From assembly GCA_007124075.1 (NCBI GenBank), contig SLFV01000428.1:1-6779 (forward strand): DNA of 6,779 bases, in the 5' to 3' direction. The position numbers and the translations under genes are program-made. This document shows positions 1 to 5,443 of this stretch, piece by piece. The notes beneath the pieces are model-generated. The model was not told where the DNA came from. It searched no databases and worked only from the letters and a program-made list of their open reading frames with translations. Positions within the stretch are counted from its first letter, which is position 1, and each line of letters begins with the position of its first letter. The DNA comes from Roseimaritima sp. (lineage in GTDB: Bacteria; Planctomycetota; Planctomycetia; Pirellulales; Pirellulaceae).

Positions 1-33
1 CGACTGGACTGTCAGCTAAAACCTCGTCTTCGG

Positions 34-57
34 ACCGTGAAATACGGTTGGTTTTTT
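34..57 (+). terminator. possible weak intrinsic terminator
   Basis: A 5-bp perfect stem (ACCGT at 34-38, loop GAAAT, ACGGT at 44-48) is followed after three bases by a run of six T (52-57). On the plus strand this resembles a short rho-independent terminator and would end a plus-strand gene lying left of the window. The stem is short and no such gene is visible, so chance is a real alternative. It cannot serve the minus-strand gene at 121-438, because the T-run lies on the wrong side of the hairpin for that direction. Confidence 0.25.
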
Positions 58-120
58 GCCTGAGTCCTTCGCGTTTGCTCGGCCTCGTCGGAGTGCAAAG
101 GGCATAAAAAATGGATGGCA

Positions 121-438
121 CTATTTAGCACCTCCGGCAGAGAGCTGGATGCCGACGTGTTGGTCACCGGTAACATGCATAGGCATTGGACCACCGCCTT
201 TCGGCTCGACAGAGAGTGTGATCTTTGTCATGCCAGTTTTCGCCGCAGCATCGGCAACTGCTGCAAGTTCGGAGAAGTGTGTGCCATCCGAGACCCAAAT
301 GACCGCGTGGTTTTCATCGCCTTGAAATGCGAGTGAAACATTCATAGTGCAAGTGAGATTGGGAGCGTCCGCTTCGACGTTAGTAGCGATTGCAACCGCT
401 GCGATGATGGAGTAGAAACTTGCGAAGCCGTTTGACAT
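121..438 (-). CDS. small exported protein resembling the ExbD periplasmic domain
   Basis: A 105-residue protein. The ATG at 438 is chosen over an upstream GTG at 477 because GGAG (446-449) sits 7 bases before it. Residues 5-19 are hydrophobic, and V21-E-A23 followed by Asp looks like a signal peptidase I site. This makes it a secreted protein, or one anchored by an uncleaved N-terminal helix. Residues 45-78 (AVIWVSDGTHFSELAAVADA, then a K-T-G-M-T-K-I-T-L strand) follow the strand-helix-strand rhythm of the ExbD/TolR periplasmic domain, where an aspartate-containing strand is followed by an amphipathic helix and 'aG..kv.l'. ExbD normally has an N-terminal cytoplasmic segment and a transmembrane helix with a key Asp. 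Neither is evident here and no ExbB neighbour is in the window. The ExbD likeness is inferred from pattern only. It could be an unrelated planctomycete exported protein. The gene itself is fairly convincing. Confidence 0.6.
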   Translation of the reverse strand: MSNGFASFYSIIAAVAIATNVEADAPNLTCTMNVSLAFQGDENHAVIWVSDGTHFSELAAVADAAAKTGMTKITLSVEPKGGGPMPMHVTGDQHVGIQLSAGGAK

Positions 439-492
439 TTTGATTCTCCAAGAGGTGCAAGGAAGAGAGGTGAGCACGTCAGACTAGGTCGG

Positions 493-522
493 GTAATAAT
501 TAGTTCACCCTGATTGCGCCAA
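493..522 (-). promoter_or_regulatory. weak sigma-70-like promoter candidate for the 121-438 gene
   Basis: Read on the minus strand, TTGGCG (517-522) and TATTAC (493-498) are separated by 18 bases, about 55 bases upstream of the ATG at 438. Each hexamer matches the consensus at about four of six positions. Planctomycete promoters are poorly defined and this could be chance. Confidence 0.15.
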
Positions 523-546
523 AGAGCTCTACTTTGCCCACGACAT

Positions 547-556
547 GATCGCGATC
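547..556. repeat. 10-bp perfect palindrome GATCGCGATC
   Basis: GATCGCGATC is fully self-complementary and abuts the left arm of the longer inverted repeat at 556-611. It lies in non-coding sequence about 110 bases upstream of the small exported-protein gene. It could be a protein-binding site or part of an RNA fold, and no function can be assigned. Confidence 0.5.
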
Positions 557-611
557 TGGGTGCAACGACTTAGTTGGACTGGCCGGGCTATCGACCGTAC
601 GATGCACCCAG
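556..611. repeat. 9-bp perfect inverted repeat with a competing inner stem
   Basis: CTGGGTGCA (556-564) is exactly complementary to TGCACCCAG (603-611), with 38 bases between. A second pair, CGGGCT (584-589) and AGCCCG (610-615), uses overlapping bases on the right side, so the two stems cannot form together. No T-run follows on either strand, so this is not a standard terminator. It may be part of a structured RNA or a repeat element. Confidence 0.5.
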
Positions 612-640
612 CCCGACAGCCCCCTGCCTTAGGACTTTAC

Positions 641-665
641 CATTGTCCCGGAACTTTGTACAATG
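641..665. repeat. short inverted repeat around a TTGTACAA palindrome
   Basis: CATTGT (641-646) pairs with ACAATG (660-665) across 13 bases, and the right arm overlaps the 8-base palindrome TTGTACAA. It lies in the gene-free region. Its size suits an operator or small hairpin, but a chance origin is possible. Confidence 0.3.
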
Positions 666-775
666 ATTCACAAGCGTTGCCCGCAGCGTTCGTCACTCGG
701 ACGGTCCCGAGGAGGCCGAACCTTCGGTATCGTCGGTGACAGTAACGGTCCTGTGGTAGCTGCTCAAGGATGGCC

Positions 776-907
776 TCATGCGATCCTCGCTGGTTTCATC
801 TCCTCACGATACGCAAACGCCGCCAACGGCGGATCTCGACCCGAGCCGAATTCATGGTGACTGACCAGACGTTTGCCGCACTTGGGACACTGGCACGCTG
901 CGGTCAT
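776..907 (-). CDS. doubtful 43-residue protein with a CxCxxC motif
   Basis: An ATG at 907 opens a 43-codon frame ending in TGA at 776. Near its start is a C-Q-C-P-K-C sequence (residues 5-10), followed by GKRLVSHHEFGSG, which resembles one half of a zinc ribbon. The second Cys pair needed for a full zinc ribbon is absent. The frame also extends upstream to a TTG at 1027, adding a Cys-containing stretch (83 residues in total). There is no good ribosome binding site before the ATG. It lies downstream of the large gene on the same strand. It could be a small gene, the remnant of a larger one, or non-coding sequence that happens to be open. Confidence 0.2.
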   Translation of the reverse strand: MTAACQCPKCGKRLVSHHEFGSGRDPPLAAFAYREEMKPARIA

Positions 908-1069
908 GCCAGCTTCTTCGCACCAGTCCTGCCAGCTACGCGACGGGGCTCCGCACGGCCCAGCCCCCCCTTCAACTCCAAGTGAGTCGGCTGCTTCCTG
1001 CAAGCACGAATGCTGGTTACCACACAACCCATACCCCCGAATCGTGCGAAAGCGGCGGGGTCGACCGTC

Positions 1070-1083
1070 CAGTTCAGCAACTG
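1070..1083 (-). other. small hairpin after the large gene's stop
   Basis: CAGTT (1070-1074) and AACTG (1079-1083) form a perfect 5-bp stem with a 4-base loop, about 20-30 bases beyond the TAG of the large minus-strand gene. No T-run follows, so it is not a standard intrinsic terminator. It might mark the transcript end only if termination is Rho-dependent or the hairpin protects the 3' end. Confidence 0.2.
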
Positions 1084-1101
1084 CAGGGTGTCGCCACTAC
1101 G

Positions 1102-4100
1102 CTACAGTCCCAAGAGGCTTTTTAGGGCGGCATCTTTCTGCTGGCCCGAGTGAAAATCCAGGGCTCGAAAATAACGATCTTGCTGATCCGCTGGCAACGA
1201 TTCGTCTTGTAGAATCTTCACCAAAAGCGGCAGTGCAGCGTCGGCTCGTATTCGCCACACAATGTCTCGTCCCGCAGCGGTTTCCCATTGGCTTTCCGCC
1301 TGTTTCTGCCAAGCCGCAAACCGGTTGTCAGCGTGCAGGTCTGCCCCGATCCCCAAGGCTTCCAGATACCAACGATCCTTACCATCGTGCTGCATTGCCA
1401 ACTTCGCCCACAGTTCATCGGCTTGCGGCGAGTCATCAAAGCGGAGGGCGATTGCAAGTTCTCGACGGACCTTGGCTGCCGCATCGTCAACCAGCGACAC
1501 GGCGAATGCGTCTAGCGGCAACTTCAACTGACGGGCCAAGCGGATCCCCATGCATCGAACATTCGCATCCGCATCGGTGATCGCCTGGGCAACCGTCTTT
1601 GCGCCGCGGCCCTCCATTTTCCCGAGAACCCATAGGGCCCGCGCGCGATAAATGGGATCAGCGGATTGGGTCATCCGTCGCAACGCCTCGACGGCTTGGT
1701 CGCCCATCCCCTGCAATGCTTGCCAAGCCAGATAGCGGACTGCATTGTTGGGATTCTGCAATGCGGCGACGGCGCCTGCAGCGGTTGCGAAATCCAATTG
1801 AGGCTGTCGGTTACTGCCATCATGGCTGTAAGGCATGACACGAAAAAGCCGACCACGATCAAGATCCCCCATTCCATGACCACCGACCCCCGGGTCGTAC
1901 CAGTCAGCGACAATCAGTGATCCATCGGGCGCGGTTTTGACGTCCACCGGCCGGAACCATGAGTCACGACTGCTGGTCAGGATATTACGGATTGTCGCTT
2001 TGTATCCCGCACCGTCGTCTTCCAGGATGTAGCCGCGACACGCATTCGGTCCTGGGTCACAATGCAACAGGTGACCGCGAAACATCGGCAACAGTTCGCC
2101 TTCGTAAACCTGCATTCCGGTCGGCGAACCCGCCCCGGTCAAAAGCAGATTCGGAACCACGCCCGGGTCGTTGACATGCCAATGTCGCTGGGGAATTTCC
2201 GCGTGCATGCCGGTGCGTTGGGTTTTCCAACCCGCTCCGGTCCGTTCGTCACGATACCCGTAGTTGCCGAATTCCATTACAAAATTGATGCGGACCGCAC
2301 GGTTACCGTCGTCGTCATTGTCCGATTGCCATAATCCGCCAAACGAATCGGCCGCGACCATCCAGTTGTTACGAAAGTTCCACCCAAGCGTTTCGAACTC
2401 GCTGCCGTCCAGATTGCAGCGAAAGACCATGCCTTCCTGATACGGTTGTCGTTGCGCGACAACTTCGTTGCCCGCCAGATCGATGATCGGACGGCCATCT
2501 TTGTCTTTGATCTGCGAACCGCTGTTGCCAAAGTTGAAATACAGTTTTCCATCGGCACCGAAGGAGAGCGCATGGATGCCGTGATCGTGTTGAACACCAC
2601 CAATACCCGAGAACAATACCTCTTTTCGATCGGGTTTGTCGTTGCCATCTTCATCGGTAAACACCAGCACTTGGCTGCCGGCGGAAACAAACACGCGGTT
2701 GCCCAGCACACACACCCCATGGGGCGAGTCAATATCGGTTCCCTGGTAGAAAACCTTCTGCGAATCCACCGCACCATCACCGTTGGTGTCCTCCAGGATC
2801 AAGATTCGATCGCCTTCGTCACGCGTCCCACCGTGCCTGCGATAATTCACAATCTCACAGACCCAGACTCGTCCCCGATGGTCGATATCGATAGCCGATG
2901 GGCTGAGCAACATCGGTTCGGCGGCAAACAGGGACGCCGCTAATCCCTCCCCGACCGTCAGCGCATCCAGTGCGTCCACCGGATCCCGGCTGGCCCCGCC
3001 GGTGGAGGATGCCGGGGGAGATTGATCGTAAACTTTGAATTGAATACTGGATGCTGCGCCAGCATTCTGAGAAGCGCCGCCGTCATCGATCCCTCCCCGA
3101 GCTTTGAAGCGGTTGTATCCCGCAGGGATTGTGAATGCGATCACGGAATTGGCATGGGTACCGATCCCGTAACCGACCTCCTGTCCCTTGATCATAATGG
3201 GGCCTCCGGTGGCGTTACGATTTTTTTGCACACTGCCCCAATCCGCCGAGGCAGAACGCCAATTCAGATCGGTCAATTTCAGTTCGCCAGCAGGTCCCAG
3301 CAGACGTGGTTCCGCCCATGCCGCCCAGTCGCATGAAAACCCATCGCCACCATCGGTCACCACCAAGAACAAATCGCGTGATTGCCCGAGAGCGACATCA
3401 ATCTGGACCTCGTTGCCCGGGGTCCGCGTGGTGATGACATCGCTGGAAAATAGAGGTTTGGCCGCGGCGTCGGTGGCGGCCCGTTTCAGCGTTGTCGTGA
3501 CCAATTTGCGTCCCGCTTTCGGTTTTGGCTGGACCGCTGCCTTGGGTTTGTCTTGATTCGCTTCCAGTTCCGCGGCGCTCAATTCACGAATCGGCACGCC
3601 AGTGTCAGGAACGTCATCCTGAGCAGTCCAGACAATCGCATTCAACACGATTCGGCGAAAGTTATGGTCCGCCCAGTTGTGATGGAAATGCCCACCGGTG
3701 AATCCAAATCCCCGGCCGCCCCCTTCCCGCTCCGAAGCCCACGCAACGTGTTGGATTTGGCCCGACTGAACCGCCTTGCGGACGTCTGGGTTTCCGCTGT
3801 GGGGACCATCAGGGCGACGCAGCGTCTCCTCCCCCGGATGGGCCGACAGGATCGGTGTCACACCGTCCATCGCGTCACGAAAGCGCATGTGGTAGTACCA
3901 TTCATCCCGGATCGTAAATGGTTCCACCCCGCGCGTGATCGGATGTTTCGGCAATTCCTTGAACTCGGCATCCCAGTGGGGGTTGACCGACCAGTTGGTT
4001 TCGAAATAGCCACCCATCCATTTCAAAAAAGCATCCCCCGTTTCGCCTTTGGGCGTCTCCACCGCGTAATGGAGGCAAACCAGTCCCTTGCCCTGATCCA

Positions 4101-5094
4101 TCAATGCATCGAATTCCGCGACATGAGGGTTTAGCAGGTGGCGCCCCCCCCCGTCGCAGTACACGACAATCGCGTCGGCGTCCGCCAGAGCGGCGACCCC
4201 AGTCTCCGGCCAACCCTCACGAAAAACCTGGACCTGATAATCAGGAATCGCTTCGAGGAGCGACTGGGCCAACAGCATGCTGCCTGCGTAATGTTCGTGC
4301 GAGCCAGGGCCGTGACTGGGGCCACCGGCTAGAAATGCGATCCGTTTCCGGGGGGTAACCGCTTTAGCTTGGTCCTTTTCTTTGCCCAGCAGCTTGATCC
4401 GGATGTTGCGAAACAGAACCTTCATCGGCGGGCCAGCGTGCAACTGCAGGCCGATCAAACCCGCTGCCCGTCGCTGTTGTTCGTCCAGGTCGGTACATTC
4501 GATCGTCACAGCGTCGTTGATCTTGTGGATGAAGTCGTAGCCCTCAGCCCGCACAACGTAACGGTTCCAGTCCTCGTGATTTATTTGCGCCTGGATTTCG
4601 TCAGAATCTCCCACCTTGCCAACAACATTGACCTTGAACTCACCCTCCTTGCGAACCAATTCCGTCTTCTGACCGCGGTTGGCCAGAATGCCTCGGAATC
4701 GTTCGCCATACAAAATCCCCGAATACCTCTTGCCCGCCTCGAAATCGGCTTGGTATCCCCCCATCACCCAGGGAGCCTGGTCCGGGTCGGGAATGAAACT
4801 GCGGTACTGGACGCCCGAATTGCCACCGATGATCTTGTAATCGAAACGCAGCTCAAAATCGGCCGGTTCGGAACCCTTGTAAATCAGGAACGTGTTGCCC
4901 TGGGTAGGATTTTCCGCAGTGGTCTGCCCCACAATCAGCCCATCCTGAACGCTCCAGAACCTAGGGTCTCCGTCCCACCCGTCCAGGGTCTTCCCGTCGA
5001 ATAGCGAAACAAATCCCGACTCGTCGTCCGCCGACAGAGACATGACCATCGCTGCACAGATGAAGGTCGCCAGTAGCCCATTTATCCAACGCAT
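1102..5094 (-). CDS. exported multidomain DUF1080-ThuA-NPCBM-PVC dehydrogenase-HEAT protein, lacking the heme domain
   Basis: A 1330-residue exported protein. The ATG at 5094 is chosen because AGGG (5104-5107) precedes it by 9 bases and a signal peptide follows (hydrophobic 5-20, cleavage near SLSA22). Modules in order: 3-keto-disaccharide hydrolase/DUF1080 at ~26-236 (FVSLFDGKTLDGWDG, GGNSGVQYRSF); ThuA-like, class I amidotransferase-type fold at ~250-490 (RIAFLAGGPSHGPGSHEHY, GLVCLHYAVE, TGGHFHHNW); a Lys/Pro linker at ~491-544; NPCBM-type carbohydrate-binding module at ~545-691 (YGIGTHANSVIAFTIPAGY); PVC membrane-bound-dehydrogenase beta-propeller at ~710-1089, with calcium-loop-like DTNGDGAVD (769-777) and DEDGNDKPD; and HEAT-like helical repeats at ~1100-1316. 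This points to periplasmic or surface binding and processing of modified sugars, possibly with redox activity. Family members usually end in a cytochrome c domain with CxxCH. None is present and the protein stops right after the repeats, so it is probably C-terminally truncated. The exact substrate is unknown. Confidence 0.9.
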   Translation of the reverse strand: MRWINGLLATFICAAMVMSLSADDESGFVSLFDGKTLDGWDGDPRFWSVQDGLIVGQTTAENPTQGNTFLIYKGSEPADFELRFDYKIIGGNSGVQYRSFIPDPDQAPWVMGGYQADFEAGKRYSGILYGERFRGILANRGQKTELVRKEGEFKVNVVGKVGDSDEIQAQINHEDWNRYVVRAEGYDFIHKINDAVTIECTDLDEQQRRAAGLIGLQLHAGPPMKVLFRNIRIKLLGKEKDQAKAVTPRKRIAFLAGGPSHGPGSHEHYAGSMLLAQSLLEAIPDYQVQVFREGWPETGVAALADADAIVVYCDGGGRHLLNPHVAEFDALMDQGKGLVCLHYAVETPKGETGDAFLKWMGGYFETNWSVNPHWDAEFKELPKHPITRGVEPFTIRDEWYYHMRFRDAMDGVTPILSAHPGEETLRRPDGPHSGNPDVRKAVQSGQIQHVAWASEREGGGRGFGFTGGHFHHNWADHNFRRIVLNAIVWTAQDDVPDTGVPIRELSAAELEANQDKPKAAVQPKPKAGRKLVTTTLKRAATDAAAKPLFSSDVITTRTPGNEVQIDVALGQSRDLFLVVTDGGDGFSCDWAAWAEPRLLGPAGELKLTDLNWRSASADWGSVQKNRNATGGPIMIKGQEVGYGIGTHANSVIAFTIPAGYNRFKARGGIDDGGASQNAGAASSIQFKVYDQSPPASSTGGASRDPVDALDALTVGEGLAASLFAAEPMLLSPSAIDIDHRGRVWVCEIVNYRRHGGTRDEGDRILILEDTNGDGAVDSQKVFYQGTDIDSPHGVCVLGNRVFVSAGSQVLVFTDEDGNDKPDRKEVLFSGIGGVQHDHGIHALSFGADGKLYFNFGNSGSQIKDKDGRPIIDLAGNEVVAQRQPYQEGMVFRCNLDGSEFETLGWNFRNNWMVAADSFGGLWQSDNDDDGNRAVRINFVMEFGNYGYRDERTGAGWKTQRTGMHAEIPQRHWHVNDPGVVPNLLLTGAGSPTGMQVYEGELLPMFRGHLLHCDPGPNACRGYILEDDGAGYKATIRNILTSSRDSWFRPVDVKTAPDGSLIVADWYDPGVGGHGMGDLDRGRLFRVMPYSHDGSNRQPQLDFATAAGAVAALQNPNNAVRYLAWQALQGMGDQAVEALRRMTQSADPIYRARALWVLGKMEGRGAKTVAQAITDADANVRCMGIRLARQLKLPLDAFAVSLVDDAAAKVRRELAIALRFDDSPQADELWAKLAMQHDGKDRWYLEALGIGADLHADNRFAAWQKQAESQWETAAGRDIVWRIRADAALPLLVKILQDESLPADQQDRYFRALDFHSGQQKDAALKSLLGL
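4144..4152. repeat. nine-base C/G homopolymer inside the large gene
   Basis: Nine consecutive C (G on the coding strand) encode three glycines in the YCDGGGRH segment of the ThuA module. The frame is intact as given. Such tracts are prone to slippage in replication and to sequencing error, and a one-base change would cut the protein at about residue 317. Confidence 0.7.
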
Positions 5095-5254
5095 TGGTAA
5101 TTGCCCTGTGGGGTGTGTGTATGGAGCGAACGGGGAACGCTGAGGTTTACGCGGCTGAAACCCTGCGGGAGGAAAGGCCACGTTGCAGCCAACGCAAGGG
5201 GCCGCTGCCCCTAATTAGTGATCATGTAGACTACTCGATTGCTAATCGACGGTC

Positions 5255-5293
5255 AACGATCCGCTATCGACAATGTCACATTCGAACGATCCG
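5255..5293. repeat. 9-bp direct repeat AACGATCCG with 30-base period
   Basis: AACGATCCG occurs at 5255-5263 and again at 5285-5293. The start-to-start distance is 30 bases, close to three helical turns, so both copies face the same side of the helix. This is the usual layout for a regulator binding as tandem units. It lies about 160 bases from each divergent start codon. The binding protein is unknown and chance cannot be excluded. Confidence 0.4.
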
Positions 5294-5350
5294 GAGTCGG
5301 TCGGGGCGGCGGCCTGTAAACCTTGGTGTTTATATGGCCCTGGGCTTGTG

Positions 5351-5377
5351 TCACAGCTTGCGATCAGGTTGCTGTGA
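5351..5377. promoter_or_regulatory. inverted repeat, possible operator of floA
   Basis: TCACAGC (5351-5357) and GCTGTGA (5371-5377) are perfect inverted arms with 13 bases between. The pairing extends outward by a G-T and a T-A pair. The right arm overlaps the extended -10 element at 5373-5381. A dimeric regulator bound here would block that promoter. It could instead be a hairpin in a transcript that starts upstream. Confidence 0.4.
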
Positions 5378-5381
5378 TAAT
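5373..5381 (+). promoter_or_regulatory. extended -10 promoter element for floA
   Basis: TGTGATAAT matches the extended -10 consensus TGnTATAAT at all but one fixed position. No good -35 hexamer lies 16-18 bases upstream, which is acceptable for extended -10 promoters. The expected start of transcription near 5388 would give a leader of about 56 bases before the floA ATG at 5444. Confidence 0.35.
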
Positions 5382-5443
5382 AAACTTTGGTAGTCATACA
5401 CGTTGCCTAATCGTTTGCCACCTGAATTCCCCTAGGGCGTCCC

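Larger units (their letters stand above)
439..1101. other. long region without a convincing gene; possible repeat or decayed DNA
   Basis: This 663-base gap separates two minus-strand genes. It holds four short minus-strand open stretches: 907-1101 (in frame with the large gene, directly after its stop), 776-1027, 671-760 and 503-628. The last three share one frame and are split by TGA and TAA stops. Their stop density is not clearly below chance. Only 776-907 has an internal ATG and a recognisable Cys motif. The left half is rich in inverted repeats (520-665). Plus-strand open frames here are Arg/Pro/Ser-rich and look spurious. The picture fits a non-coding dispersed element or an eroded gene, but no terminal repeats, target duplication or transposase remains are visible. 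Confidence 0.4.
5095..5443. other. divergent intergenic control region
   Basis: This 349-base gap lies between the starts of the large minus-strand gene and floA. It contains a CTAATTAG palindrome (5211-5218), a small perfect hairpin (CGATT 5236-5240, AATCG 5244-5248), a 9-base direct repeat (5255-5293), two TGTCACA copies (5274-5280, 5349-5355), an inverted repeat (5351-5377) and an extended -10 element (5373-5381). No clear sigma-70-type promoter was found for the large gene. No open frame here looks coding. Confidence 0.6.

Noticed and set aside
12..194. 60-codon minus-strand open frame
   Set aside because: Overlaps the end of the exported-protein gene and has no family resemblance or good start.
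439..477. Upstream GTG start for the 121-438 gene
   Set aside because: It would put 13 residues before the signal-like segment and lacks a ribosome binding site, whereas the ATG at 438 has GGAG at the right distance.
545..860. Plus-strand open frames of 64-65 codons in the gene-free region
   Set aside because: Overlapping Arg/Pro-rich frames with no start context and no recognisable motif.
873..1580. 235-codon plus-strand open frame
   Set aside because: It lies mostly antisense to the large gene's HEAT-like region, is rich in Pro, Arg and Ser, and matches no family I recognise. It is a shadow of the minus-strand gene.
2446..2943. 165-codon plus-strand open frame
   Set aside because: Antisense to the propeller domain; its composition follows from the opposite strand's codon bias.
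3553..4134. 193-codon plus-strand open frame
   Set aside because: Fully antisense to the ThuA module and the linker; no domain and no ribosome binding context.
4369..5004. 211-codon plus-strand open frame
   Set aside because: Fully antisense to the well-supported DUF1080 module, with no recognisable domain.
5095..5181. Upstream GTG start for the large gene
   Set aside because: It would add 29 Pro-rich residues in front of a clear signal peptide; the ATG at 5094 has a suitable AGGG upstream.
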